From: Ditibartonella apis
Lineage (GTDB): Bacteria > Pseudomonadota > Alphaproteobacteria > Rhizobiales > Rhizobiaceae
DNA: 64,000 nt
Assembly (NCBI RefSeq): GCF_001952075.1
Contig: NZ_LXYU01000002.1
Location: 496,001 to 560,000 of the forward strand
Reading direction: 5' to 3'
Positions 39,577 to 48,953 of this stretch are shown here, one piece after another. Each line of letters opens with the position of its first letter. Positions within the stretch are counted from its first letter, which is position 1. A model generated the notes under the pieces. It made no database searches. It was not told the origin of the DNA and saw nothing but the letters and a program-made list of their open reading frames with translations. The position numbers were made by a program, and so were the translations under genes.

Positions 39577-40746
39577 TCACCAAGGGCGAGCCGGCAACAG
39601 AAGCGGTTTTGTGGCTTTATCTGATGGTGCAACAATTGGCAGTTCTTTGCCTTGATGTTGGGACATACGCAGCGAAAAATGTATGTTCTCGCCGGTATCA
39701 TCAAACTTGATTTTGCCAATCAGGCTGTCAACTTCCTCGGCACGTAATTCATCAGCAAGTTTTGTCCGGTCGAATGAACCCTTTTTGGCCAGGCGATCAA
39801 TTGCGTCGAAAACAAGTTTTGCCTGAACATAACCGTAAACTGCCTGATAATCGACATCCTTGCCGTAAAGTTCTTTATAGGTTGCTTGGAAGGTTTTGCC
39901 TTCCTCGTCGTTGAATGCAGCCGGAAAGGAAATCAGAGCGCAGCCTATAACTTTCTCCATAAGATCGGGAAAATCTTCCTGCATTTTGACTGTTGCAACA
40001 CTCCATGTTCCAACCATAGCCTTGACATCGGGCTTGATAAGTTTAGCCGCACGCAAAATTCCGATGTAATCATTTTCATAAACGATCATCAGGATGACAT
40101 CCGGTTTGTCACGCAAACGCATCCTATTGACCAGCGGCTGGAAATTGGTGGTTGAAGCGTCAAAAGGATATTCAACAAATTCGATGTTTTGCTGTTTGAG
40201 ATGGGCTCCTACCGATTTTGCAAGAAGACTGGGAGCATCGCTACGTGTGTTTACAAAAATCGCAACTTTCGCAGGTTTTAGCTCGTCAAGCATTCCATTG
40301 ACTGCAACCGCATAACCGCCATTGTTATTGACGCGGAAAAATGTTTTCAATCCCCGTCTTGTCAGTTCTTCCGACACGGCACCGGCAGTCATATAAGTAA
40401 CGCCATAACGATTGGACACTTCGGAGGCCGGCCCGATAATGCTTGAAGCATAACCGCCGATAATGGCAACATCGCCGCTACTCGCAAATTTTTCAACAGC
40501 AGTCACCGCTTTGGTCGCAGTACTTTCGTCATCCACAATATCGAATCTTACTTTCGTTTCGTTATTGAGGTTATGAAGATGTTCGGCAACCAACATACCT
40601 TCGCGATAGGCCTGCCCCGCCCGTGCAAAAGCTCCTGTTAATGGCAAATGAACACCAACGACATAGTCTTCAGCAAATGAAACAGCCGAAAAACCGAATA
40701 TAATACTGGCCGATATAAATAGATATACAAATAAATTACGAAACAT
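39577..40746 (-). CDS. Liv-type periplasmic substrate-binding protein
   Basis: A 389-residue binding protein of the LivK/Peripla_BP_6 type, first gene of the nine-gene operon. A signal peptide (FVYLFISASIIFGFSAVSFA) precedes the mature start EDYVVGVHLPLTGAFARAGQ. The hinge and ligand residues are spread through IIGGYASSIIGPASEVSNRYGV and LMIVYENDYIGILRAAK. Proteins of this group bind amino acids, but also aromatic and other carboxylic acids, in catabolic clusters. GGGAGGAAAAT before the ATG is a strong ribosome site. Transcription starts from the long divergent region shared with the beta-oxidation genes. Confidence 0.9.
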   Translation of the reverse strand: MFRNLFVYLFISASIIFGFSAVSFAEDYVVGVHLPLTGAFARAGQAYREGMLVAEHLHNLNNETKVRFDIVDDESTATKAVTAVEKFASSGDVAIIGGYASSIIGPASEVSNRYGVTYMTAGAVSEELTRRGLKTFFRVNNNGGYAVAVNGMLDELKPAKVAIFVNTRSDAPSLLAKSVGAHLKQQNIEFVEYPFDASTTNFQPLVNRMRLRDKPDVILMIVYENDYIGILRAAKLIKPDVKAMVGTWSVATVKMQEDFPDLMEKVIGCALISFPAAFNDEEGKTFQATYKELYGKDVDYQAVYGYVQAKLVFDAIDRLAKKGSFDRTKLADELRAEEVDSLIGKIKFDDTGENIHFSLRMSQHQGKELPIVAPSDKATKPLLLPARPW

Positions 40747-41397
40747 ATATTTTCCTCCCGCTCTATGTTTCTATTTATCATTATTCGATAGGTATTTATA
40801 TTTAAAATAAAACTATACTATTAATCGTATAATATTATATTTATTACTATTAAACACTATAATTTTTACGAAAAAAGATTATGCTATTCCTCCCGTATAA
40901 TCTCCCAGTCTGTAACAATAACCAATTCAATAAAACCCGTCAATCTTTTTCTGCATAGTGGAATAATAAGATAAAAATGGACCTTTCCCAAATTTTTTGT
41001 TCGTTACAATGACAATGCAATGTTCAATTTTTCCGGATATAAGCGTCACCTCATTCGAAGTTTATTTTCGATAAAAATTGACTTTTCGTTGAAATGAATT
41101 TTCTAAAATATGGAGGATAAAAACGTTCTTTACTAAAAATACTCGTAATTCTGTTTGTTTTTACTCGGAAAATTGGATGCCAATTTAGCTTGCAAACATA
41201 AATGTGAACAAAACTTGATCTTTGACATTGCAATTTATTTTCCATTATGCAGAATAACAAATGAGTTTCTAGAGGGGGAGCGGAATAACACACCAAATTC
41301 CGGAACGGGTCGAAAATCACTTTCGTGCTTATCATTAAATTAAAAAGGACGTTTTTCGACGTCGACGGCAGCAGGCATTCATTACTGGGAGGTATTA
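40747..41397. promoter_or_regulatory. Divergent control region between liv operon and beta-oxidation operon
   Basis: 651 very AT-rich bases between the binding-protein gene and the multifunctional enzyme gene. Both operons must start here and it is the likely target of the IclR regulator. A short palindrome TTCCGGAA near 41298 and a related TTCCGGAT near 41032 are possible half-sites but are not proof. A 121-codon minus-strand frame across the right half is not credible as a gene. Confidence 0.5.
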
Positions 41398-43455
41398 ATG
41401 ACGGATATTGTTTCATTGGAAGTAAGAGAAGGCGTGGGAATTATATGGCTTGATAATCCGCTGGTGAATGCTTTGTCCCAAACGCTACGGTCGAAAATTG
41501 ACATAGCTTTGGACAAAATCGCTGCTGACAAAACCATCGGTTCGGCAGTCATTGCTTCAAAACTCAATGTCTTCGTCGCTGGTGCCGATATTACCGAGTT
41601 CGGCAAGCCGGCAAAGCCGCCGGTTCTTGTCCATCTCATCGAAAAAATCCGTCATTTCAAAAAACCGGTGGTTGCTGCAATCAACGGTGTAGCATTTGGC
41701 GGTGGTGCCGAAATTGCTCTTAGCTGCTCGAAACGCATAGCTGGGCCAAAAGCCCAAATCGGCCTGCCGGAAATCAATCTGGGGCTCATTCCCGGTGCGG
41801 GAGCGTTACAACTTTTGCCTCCGATCATCGGAGCCGACAAAACCTTTGAATTGGCAAAAAGCGGAAAACCGCTTTCTGCAAAGGCCGCCCTTTCGAGTGG
41901 AATCATTTCACTTATTGCCGATGGCGATCTTGTTGGAGAAGCAATAAAATTGGCAAATACGCTTGTAGCCGAACACTATGAAAACCGTGTGGACGACGCG
42001 GTTTTTGTTAGCCGCGATAGTAAACAAGCCTTTGACGCGCTGGTTCAAAAAGAACTTACGAAGAGGTCGGAAAATCCCGGAATTGCAGCTCTTATTGACA
42101 CGATGCAGGCGGGGTTTCGCGAAAATTTTTCAGACAATCTCAAGCGCACACGAGACCATTTTTCTTGTTTGCAAAATGATGATCGTTCAAAAGCTATGCG
42201 ATATGCTTTTTTTGCCGAACGCGCTGCTGCGAAAATCGATATAGGCAATGCTACCCCTGTCGCGATAAACTCGCTGGCAGTCATAGGAGCCGGAACAATG
42301 GGCTCAGGCATTGCTATGGCGGCGGCAAGCAAGGGGTTTCCTGTTACTCTTATCGAAACAAATCCCGAAGCCTTACAACGTGGATTGAAAAAAATTGCCG
42401 ATACGTATCAGAGCCTCATTGATCGTGGAAGGATGACAAAAGAAGCCGGACAAAAATGCGTCGAATCCATCAAAGGTGAAATCGGCCTTGACCATGCAGC
42501 TCACGCTGATCTGATTATCGAGGCAGCCTTTGAAGATATGAAGGTGAAAAAAGACATATTCACCACACTTGATAAAATTGCAAAGCCTTCTGCTATTCTT
42601 GCAACCAACACATCCTACCTTGATGTGAACGAGATTGCAGGCGTTACCAGCCGTGCTGAAAATGTACTCGGACTTCATTTTTTCTCGCCCGCCAATATTA
42701 TGCGCCTTCTTGAAGTCGTCAGAGCCAAAAAAACTTCGCTACCGGTTTTGGCAGGTTCGGTAAATTTTGCCCGAAAAATAGGTAAAATTCCGGTTGTTGT
42801 CGGCGTTTGTCACGGCTTTGTCGGCAATCGGATGTTGGCAAGAAGAACCGAAGCTTCCGAAAAATTGTTACAAGATGGCGCTCTGCCATGGCAAATTGAT
42901 AAGGCAATGACCGACTTCGGTTTCAAGATGGGGCCTTATGCAGTTTCCGACCTTGCCGGACTTGATATTGGCTGGCGCAACCGCAAAGCAACCGGACAGG
43001 TCTTTCCTATTGCTGATGCTATCTGCGAATTGGGATATTTCGGTCAGAAAACCGGACGTGGCTATTATATTTATAAAAATGGCTCAAGGACAGGCGAACG
43101 CGATCCCGAGATTGAAAAGCTTATTGAAGATGTGTCGAAAAAGCTTGGAATAAAACGTCGTCCGATATCGGATGATGAAATTATCGAACGGCTGATTTAT
43201 CCGATGATTAACGAAGGCGCCCGCATTATTGAAGAAGGCATTGTCGCGCGTGCAAGCGACATTGATGTCATATGGTGCAACGGTTATGGCTGGCCGATCT
43301 GGCGTGGCGGCCCCATCTATTTTGCCGACCATAAGGGACTGAAGCTCATCGCCGGAAGGCTTGAGCATTATGCCGAAGAATTCGGTGACGAAAGCCTTAA
43401 GCCTGCACCATTGCTTGAACAATTGGTGAAATCGAACAAACATTTTGAAGACTGA
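41398..43455 (+). CDS. Multifunctional enoyl-CoA hydratase / 3-hydroxyacyl-CoA dehydrogenase (PimF/FadJ-like)
   Basis: A 685-residue fusion enzyme. Residues 1-190 are a crotonase domain with both catalytic glutamates (FGGGAEIALSCS and LPEINLGLIPGAGA). Residues about 290-470 form the NAD-binding domain (SLAVIGAGTMGSGIAMAAA) and the remainder are two copies of the C-terminal dehydrogenase domain (KIPVVVGVCHGFVGNRM; WCNGYGWPIWRGGP). It hydrates 2-enoyl-CoA and oxidises the 3-hydroxy product. Length and fusion order match PimF of pimeloyl-CoA degradation and monomeric PaaZ-independent FadJ-like enzymes. GGGAGG precedes the ATG. It leads the plus-strand operon divergent from the liv genes. Confidence 0.92.
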   Translation: MTDIVSLEVREGVGIIWLDNPLVNALSQTLRSKIDIALDKIAADKTIGSAVIASKLNVFVAGADITEFGKPAKPPVLVHLIEKIRHFKKPVVAAINGVAFGGGAEIALSCSKRIAGPKAQIGLPEINLGLIPGAGALQLLPPIIGADKTFELAKSGKPLSAKAALSSGIISLIADGDLVGEAIKLANTLVAEHYENRVDDAVFVSRDSKQAFDALVQKELTKRSENPGIAALIDTMQAGFRENFSDNLKRTRDHFSCLQNDDRSKAMRYAFFAERAAAKIDIGNATPVAINSLAVIGAGTMGSGIAMAAASKGFPVTLIETNPEALQRGLKKIADTYQSLIDRGRMTKEAGQKCVESIKGEIGLDHAAHADLIIEAAFEDMKVKKDIFTTLDKIAKPSAILATNTSYLDVNEIAGVTSRAENVLGLHFFSPANIMRLLEVVRAKKTSLPVLAGSVNFARKIGKIPVVVGVCHGFVGNRMLARRTEASEKLLQDGALPWQIDKAMTDFGFKMGPYAVSDLAGLDIGWRNRKATGQVFPIADAICELGYFGQKTGRGYYIYKNGSRTGERDPEIEKLIEDVSKKLGIKRRPISDDEIIERLIYPMINEGARIIEEGIVARASDIDVIWCNGYGWPIWRGGPIYFADHKGLKLIAGRLEHYAEEFGDESLKPAPLLEQLVKSNKHFED

Positions 43456-43585
43456 ACAGAGGAAAGACTGAACGGGATTAAAACCAATCGGTCAAAGACC
43501 AGTCCATACGATTTTACATTTACCGGTCGTGAGAGAGGAAGATCGGCATAACACCGTGTAAATCGTTTATTTCGGGAGTGAGAGA

Positions 43586-44764
43586 ATGGATGAAGCTGTT
43601 ATTGTTTCGACTGCCAGAACGCCGATTGGCAAGGCATTTCGCGGAAGTCTCAACATGACACATGGCGCAGATCTCGCTGCCCATTGTATCAAAGCGGCGG
43701 TAAATAAAATAGGTATTGATCCGGCCGATGTCGAAGATGTTGTCCTTGGTTGTGGCTTTCCTGAAGCGGCAACGGGAGGCAATGTTGCCCGCCATGCATC
43801 GCTTATTGCGGGATTGTCGGTAAAATCTTCGGGTGTCACCGTTTCTCGTTTTTGTGCATCCGGCTTACAGGCAATTGCCGATGCTGCCCATCGTATTATG
43901 TGTGACAAAGTTCCAACCATGGTTGCCGGCGGAGTGGAATCTATTTCCCTTGTCCAACCGAATGTACGGCGTGACCTTGTCGTCAATCCCTGGCTTAAAG
44001 AACATATTCCGGAAATTTATATGTCAATGATTGACACTGCCGATCTTGTTGCAGAACGTTACAATATATCGAGACATGCGCAGGATGAATTTGCTGTAGA
44101 AAGTCAAAGACGGGTAGCCAAGGCACAAAAAGAAGGCCTTTTTGATGATGAAATTGTGCCTATTACGACGATTTGCTCGAAAACCAATAAAGAGACTGGC
44201 GAAGTTACACAAGAAACCGTTACTCTTTCAAAGGATGAAGGAAACCGCCCCGGCACAACACTTGAGGCATTGTCAAAACTAAATCCGGTTAAAGAAGAGC
44301 GTTTTGTGACGGCCGGTAATGCAAGCCAGCTATCGGACGGGGCTTCGGTTTGTGTGCTGATGTCCAAAACACAAGCGAGCAAGCAAAATCTCGAACCGCT
44401 CGGTATTTTTCGTGGCTTTGTGTCTATCGGCTGTTCGCCTGAAGAGATGGGTATCGGTCCCGTTTTCGCAGTTCCCCGATTACTGCAACGCCATCATTTG
44501 AAGATCTCCGACATAGGATTGTGGGAACTCAATGAAGCTTTTGCATCACAGTCTGTCTATTGCCGCGACACATTGGGAATTGATCCGGAAATCGTCAATG
44601 TCAACGGGGGGGCGATCGCCATCGGACATCCCTTTGGCATGAGCGGTGCGCGATTGGTTGGCCACGCTTTGATAGAAGGCAAACGACGCGGCGTGCGTTA
44701 TGCGGTTGTTACAATGTGCGTAGCCGGTGGCATGGGATGTGCCGGACTTTTTGAAATTAATTGA
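43586..44764 (+). CDS. Acetyl-CoA acyltransferase (thiolase, PimB/FadA-like)
   Basis: A degradative thiolase of 392 residues that cleaves 3-ketoacyl-CoA into acetyl-CoA and a shortened acyl-CoA. The nucleophile is Cys90 in [10 protein letters not shown], the His loop is [17 protein letters not shown], and the second Cys lies in [25 protein letters not shown] precedes the ATG. It follows the multifunctional enzyme and lies nine bases before the first acyl-CoA dehydrogenase gene, completing the beta-oxidation cycle. Confidence 0.94.
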   Translation: MDEAVIVSTARTPIGKAFRGSLNMTHGADLAAHCIKAAVNKIGIDPADVEDVVLGCGFPEAATGGNVARHASLIAGLSVKSSGVTVSRFCASGLQAIADAAHRIMCDKVPTMVAGGVESISLVQPNVRRDLVVNPWLKEHIPEIYMSMIDTADLVAERYNISRHAQDEFAVESQRRVAKAQKEGLFDDEIVPITTICSKTNKETGEVTQETVTLSKDEGNRPGTTLEALSKLNPVKEERFVTAGNASQLSDGASVCVLMSKTQASKQNLEPLGIFRGFVSIGCSPEEMGIGPVFAVPRLLQRHHLKISDIGLWELNEAFASQSVYCRDTLGIDPEIVNVNGGAIAIGHPFGMSGARLVGHALIEGKRRGVRYAVVTMCVAGGMGCAGLFEIN

Positions 44765-44773
44765 GGTGTTATT

Positions 44774-45955
44774 ATGGATTTGCGTTTTACTGATGAAGAG
44801 CTGAAATTCCGTGATAAGTTGCGGCATTTTTTCCAGACAAAAATTCCTGAAAAAATTCGGGAAAAGGTGAGCGCCGGCGAGAGTTTGAGCAAGGAAGAAA
44901 TGGTGACCTCGCAACGTATTCTCAACGCTGCAGGGCTTGCTGTACCGCATTGGCCGATTGAATGGGGAGGAAAAAACTGGACGCCTATCCAACGCTATAT
45001 TTTTACCGAGGAAGTTCTCTACAATGCAGTTCCCCTTCCGCTCCAGTTCAACTGCTTTATGGTTGGTCCGGTGATTGCTACATTCGGAAATCAGAAGCAA
45101 AAAGAACGTTTTCTGAAACGTGCTGCCAATCTTGACGACTGGTGGTGTCAGGGATTTTCCGAACCGGGCGCGGGATCGGATCTCGCATCATTGACAACAA
45201 GAGCTGTTCGTGAAGGCGACCATTACATTGTCAATGGACAAAAAACATGGACAACACTCGGCCAATATGCAGACTGGATATTCTGTCTCGTCAGAACAGA
45301 TCCCAATGTAAAAAAGCAGGCCGGTATATCATTCATCCTTATTGATATGAAAACCCCCGGCATTACCATCCGCCCCATTATTACCATTGACGGACGACAT
45401 GAAGTCAACGAAATTTTCTTTACCGACGTCAAAGTACCGGCAGAAAACCTTGTAGGTGAAGAAAATAAAGGCTGGTCATACGCCAAATTCCTTTTGGCCA
45501 ATGAACGTTCCGGAATTGCACGGTTGGGGCTTACCAAAGAACGCGTATCGCGGATCAAACGACTTGCAAAAACGGTTCCTTATCACGAGCAAACCATGTG
45601 GGAAAACACCGGCTTCAGGGAACGGCTATCCTGGCTTGAAATCGAATTGAAAGCTTTGGAAATAACGCAAATGCGCGTTTTGTCAAAACAAGTCTCAGGC
45701 GATAAAGCACCTGATCCGGCATCATCTATTTTGAAAATCAAGGGGTCAGAGCTTCAGCAAGCATCAACTGAATTATTACTTGAACTTGCCGGCCCATTAT
45801 CATTGGCGGGAAGTGATGCAGCAGCTCTACCTGACGGAGTGGATTGGGCGCGCGGTGTTCCCGGACTTTATATGAACACACGCAAGGTTTCGATCTATGG
45901 TGGTTCAAACGAAATTCAGCATAATGTAATTGCAAAAGCAATTTTGGGAATGTGA
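44774..45955 (+). CDS. Acyl-CoA dehydrogenase, PimC-like (large subunit type)
   Basis: A FAD-dependent acyl-CoA dehydrogenase of 393 residues, closest in layout to the large subunit of pimeloyl-CoA dehydrogenase. Features are DLRFTDEELKFRDKLRHFF at the start, GFSEPGAGSDLASLTTRA (FAD loop), NGQKTWTTLGQYADW and the C-terminal SIYGGSNEIQHNVIAKAILG. PimC-type proteins pair with a PimD-type partner, which is the next gene seven bases downstream. Together they likely oxidise a dicarboxylyl-CoA or similar acyl-CoA and pass electrons to ETF. The catalytic base cannot be fixed by eye. Confidence 0.9.
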   Translation: MDLRFTDEELKFRDKLRHFFQTKIPEKIREKVSAGESLSKEEMVTSQRILNAAGLAVPHWPIEWGGKNWTPIQRYIFTEEVLYNAVPLPLQFNCFMVGPVIATFGNQKQKERFLKRAANLDDWWCQGFSEPGAGSDLASLTTRAVREGDHYIVNGQKTWTTLGQYADWIFCLVRTDPNVKKQAGISFILIDMKTPGITIRPIITIDGRHEVNEIFFTDVKVPAENLVGEENKGWSYAKFLLANERSGIARLGLTKERVSRIKRLAKTVPYHEQTMWENTGFRERLSWLEIELKALEITQMRVLSKQVSGDKAPDPASSILKIKGSELQQASTELLLELAGPLSLAGSDAAALPDGVDWARGVPGLYMNTRKVSIYGGSNEIQHNVIAKAILGM

Positions 45956-45962
45956 GGCTAAA

Positions 45963-47111
45963 ATGGACTTTCAACTTAATGAAGAACAATCCATGTTGGA
46001 AAACAGCATTGGCCGTTTTGTTCGCGAAAAATTCTCGACATTGGAAGCTATTGACAACGCCCGGAAAAATACTTGCGGTTTTAGCGATGCCGATTGGCAA
46101 CAACTGGTTGAAATGGGCCTCACAATGATGCCTTTTTCAGAAGCAGATGGTGGCCTTGGCTATGGTGTCGAAGAAACCGGCATTGTCATGTCTGCTTTGG
46201 GAAGAGGTTTGGTCGCCGCTCCCTATCTTAACAATATTGTCATTCCCGGCGTTATATTGTCAAAAGCTGCAAATGACAGCCAGAAGAGTAAATTGCTTTC
46301 AATTATGATCGAAGGTCAGAAACGTTTTGCATTTGCCCATAATGAGGCAAAAACTTTCAATGATCCTTTCAATATCGAATTGTCCGCCAAAAAAAGTGGA
46401 AATCAATACGCGCTGAATGGTACCAAAGTGATCGTTCCTTATGCAGAAGGTGCCGATTATTATATTGTCAGTGCCACAACCGACGAAAACAAAGCACCTG
46501 AAGAAGGCCTTGGTTTGTTTATCGTGCCAGCAGACACAAAAGGCGTTGAAGCTGTTCATTACAGGAGTGCCGACGGCGGGCGAGCGTCCAACATTACATT
46601 CAAAAATGTCATGATTGACGAAGAAAACCTCATCGGCAAGGAAAACGAAGCTTTTCCCGTTATCGAACGTGCTTTGCAAGAAGGTATGGTTGCAATGATG
46701 GCCGAAGCTGCCGGCATTATGGATGAACTACTGCATCTCACGGTCGAATATTTGAAACAGCGTGTGCAATTTGGCGTCGCTATTTCCACTTTTCAAGCAC
46801 TTCAACACAAAGCCGTTGATATGATGATTGCATCCGAGCAAGCCCGCTCCATGAGCTATTATGCGATGATGATGCTGAATACACAGGATGCACAGGAACG
46901 CCTTGCTACTCTCTCTGCGGCCAAAGCACAAATCAATAAATCTGCCCGTTTTGTAGGTCAAATGTCGGTACAACTTCACGGTGGTATCGGCATGACAATG
47001 GAATATATCGGTGCACATTATTTCCGTCGTTTAACAATGATTGAAATGCTTTTTGGTTCAAACGATGTGCATATCGAGAATGTCATTCATTATGGCAAAC
47101 TTGTTGCTTGA
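45963..47111 (+). CDS. Acyl-CoA dehydrogenase, PimD-like (small subunit type)
   Basis: A 382-residue acyl-CoA dehydrogenase, the probable partner of the preceding gene. It starts DFQLNEEQSMLENSIGRFVRE and carries RVQFGVAISTFQALQHKAVDM and VQLHGGIGMTMEYIGAHYFRR, conserved family parts, but lacks the canonical GxSEPGAGSD loop (FAHNEAKTFNDPF stands there), which is typical of the PimD side of such pairs. The ATG at 45963 has GAGG just upstream; the longer frame overlapping PimC-like is not needed. Confidence 0.9.
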   Translation: MDFQLNEEQSMLENSIGRFVREKFSTLEAIDNARKNTCGFSDADWQQLVEMGLTMMPFSEADGGLGYGVEETGIVMSALGRGLVAAPYLNNIVIPGVILSKAANDSQKSKLLSIMIEGQKRFAFAHNEAKTFNDPFNIELSAKKSGNQYALNGTKVIVPYAEGADYYIVSATTDENKAPEEGLGLFIVPADTKGVEAVHYRSADGGRASNITFKNVMIDEENLIGKENEAFPVIERALQEGMVAMMAEAAGIMDELLHLTVEYLKQRVQFGVAISTFQALQHKAVDMMIASEQARSMSYYAMMMLNTQDAQERLATLSAAKAQINKSARFVGQMSVQLHGGIGMTMEYIGAHYFRRLTMIEMLFGSNDVHIENVIHYGKLVA

Positions 47112-47250
47112 TTGACGGGTAATTTCAAACCCGAAAGGCAACAAAAATGGTTGGATTCAGGTGATGTTACTCCTATACATTGTCTTTCCAACCGAATAAC
47201 ATCGCATGCAGGATGGAAACGATCAGCGGTTCTAGCAAAGGGATAGGCCT

Positions 47251-48000
47251 ATGAAAATATTGGTAGCTGTAAAACGTGTGATAGATTACAACGTCAAGCC
47301 GCGCGTAAAAAGTGACGGAACAGGCGTCGAACTTGCTAATGTCAAAATGTCCATGAACCCGTTTGACGAAATAGCGCTTGAACAGGCTGTTCGTGAAAAA
47401 GAAGCCGGTCACGCAAGTGAAGTTGTTGCTGTAAGTGTCGGGCCACAGGCTGCACAGGAAACATTACGGACCGCTCTTGCTGTTGGCGCTGATCGGGCTA
47501 TTCTGGTTACAACAGATGATGAAATAGAACCACTTTCAGTTGCAAAAGTTCTGAAAGCGGTCGTTGACAGCGAAAAACCGGATATGGTTTTCCTCGGAAA
47601 ACAGGCTATTGATGACGATTCCAACCAGACAGGACAAATGCTTGCGGCTTTGCTTGGTTGGGGACAGGCCACTTTTGCCTCCAAACTTGAGCTTAAAGAT
47701 GGTGAAGCCGTTGTAACACGTGAAGTCGATGGCGGTTTACAAACAATTGCAGTAAAACTTCCGGCTGTTCTCACCGTTGATCTACGTCTCAACGAACCAC
47801 GTTATGCCTCTCTTCCAAACATTATGCGTGCGCGCAAAAAGCCGATCGAACAGAAAACTCTGGCTGAACTTGGTGTAACCAACAAACCCAGACTAAAAAT
47901 CCTGAAAGTGGAAGAACCACAGGCCCGCAAGGCAGGCGTAAAGGTTAAAAATGTTGCCGAACTTGTCGAAAAATTGAAACAAGACGCGGGCGTGCTCTGA
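47251..48000 (+). CDS. etfB: Electron transfer flavoprotein beta subunit
   Basis: The 249-residue beta subunit of ETF, the soluble FAD/AMP protein that takes electrons from acyl-CoA dehydrogenases. The opening [19 protein letters not shown] and the signature-like [25 protein letters not shown] are characteristic of bacterial and mitochondrial EtfB. The gap of about 140 bases after the dehydrogenase gene leaves room for its own promoter. etfA follows after 22 bases. Confidence 0.96.
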   Translation: MKILVAVKRVIDYNVKPRVKSDGTGVELANVKMSMNPFDEIALEQAVREKEAGHASEVVAVSVGPQAAQETLRTALAVGADRAILVTTDDEIEPLSVAKVLKAVVDSEKPDMVFLGKQAIDDDSNQTGQMLAALLGWGQATFASKLELKDGEAVVTREVDGGLQTIAVKLPAVLTVDLRLNEPRYASLPNIMRARKKPIEQKTLAELGVTNKPRLKILKVEEPQARKAGVKVKNVAELVEKLKQDAGVL

Positions 48001-48022
48001 GCATCAAGGGAAGGATTTCAAT

Positions 48023-48952
48023 ATGACCATTCTTTTATTGGCCGAACATAATAATGTTGCCTTGTCGGAACAAACAGCAAAAGCTTTAACCGCAGCCCAC
48101 ACAATCGGTGGCGATGTCGATATCCTCGTTTGCGGAAAAAATGCACAAACGGTTGCCGAACAGGCCGCAAAACTCGACAATGTCCATAAAGTACTTCTGG
48201 CAGAAGCCGATTATCTCGAACAGCAATTGGCTGAACCGGTAGCTGCAACAATTGTTGCACAAAGCAAAGATTATGATGTCATCATGGCCGCATCGACCAG
48301 CAATGGCAAGAACATCATGCCACGGGTTGCCGCATCACTTGATGTCATGCAAATTTCCGACATTATCGAGGTTGTCTCGCCCGACACATTCAAACGTCCG
48401 ATTTATGCCGGCAATGCTATCGAAACCGTGCAGTCAACGGACGGGAAAAAGGTTATTACTGTGCGTACCGCTTCATTCAAGGCAAAGGCAGGAAACGGTA
48501 CAGCGCCAATTGAGAAAATCACGCCGGCAGCAGATCCATCCCTGTCTCGCTATGTCAGTGAAGAGGTGAAGAAGAGTGACCGGCCTGAACTCACTTCGGC
48601 AAAAATCATTGTTTCGGGTGGCCGTGGCCTTGGCTCGGAAGAAAATTTCATGTCCATTCTGCTACCGCTCGCCGATAAGCTTGGCGCTGCGGTGGGCGCA
48701 AGCCGTGCAGCCGTTGACGCCGGTTATGCTCCCAATGATTGGCAAGTCGGACAGACCGGAAAAGTTGTTGCACCGGATCTTTATATCGCGGTTGCCATTT
48801 CAGGTGCTATCCAGCACCTTGCCGGCATGAAAGATTCGCGTGTCATCGTTGCAATCAACAAGGATGAAGATGCACCCATGATGCATATTGCCGATTACGC
48901 ATTGGTCGGTGATCTTTTCGACATTATTCCGGAGCTTGAAAAGGCACTTTGA
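48023..48952 (+). CDS. etfA: Electron transfer flavoprotein alpha subunit
   Basis: The 309-residue alpha subunit of ETF, carrying the FAD in its C-terminal domain: [37 protein letters not shown] and [15 protein letters not shown] are the conserved FAD-domain stretches. It pairs with the upstream EtfB. Its stop is one base before the ETF-QO start (TGAAATG), showing close coupling of the electron-transfer genes. Confidence 0.96.
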   Translation: MTILLLAEHNNVALSEQTAKALTAAHTIGGDVDILVCGKNAQTVAEQAAKLDNVHKVLLAEADYLEQQLAEPVAATIVAQSKDYDVIMAASTSNGKNIMPRVAASLDVMQISDIIEVVSPDTFKRPIYAGNAIETVQSTDGKKVITVRTASFKAKAGNGTAPIEKITPAADPSLSRYVSEEVKKSDRPELTSAKIIVSGGRGLGSEENFMSILLPLADKLGAAVGASRAAVDAGYAPNDWQVGQTGKVVAPDLYIAVAISGAIQHLAGMKDSRVIVAINKDEDAPMMHIADYALVGDLFDIIPELEKAL

Positions 48953-48953
48953 A

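Noticed and set aside
41051..41416. 121-codon minus-strand frame in the divergent control region
   Set aside because: It overlaps the ribosome site and start of the beta-oxidation gene, and the translation has no domain-like pattern.
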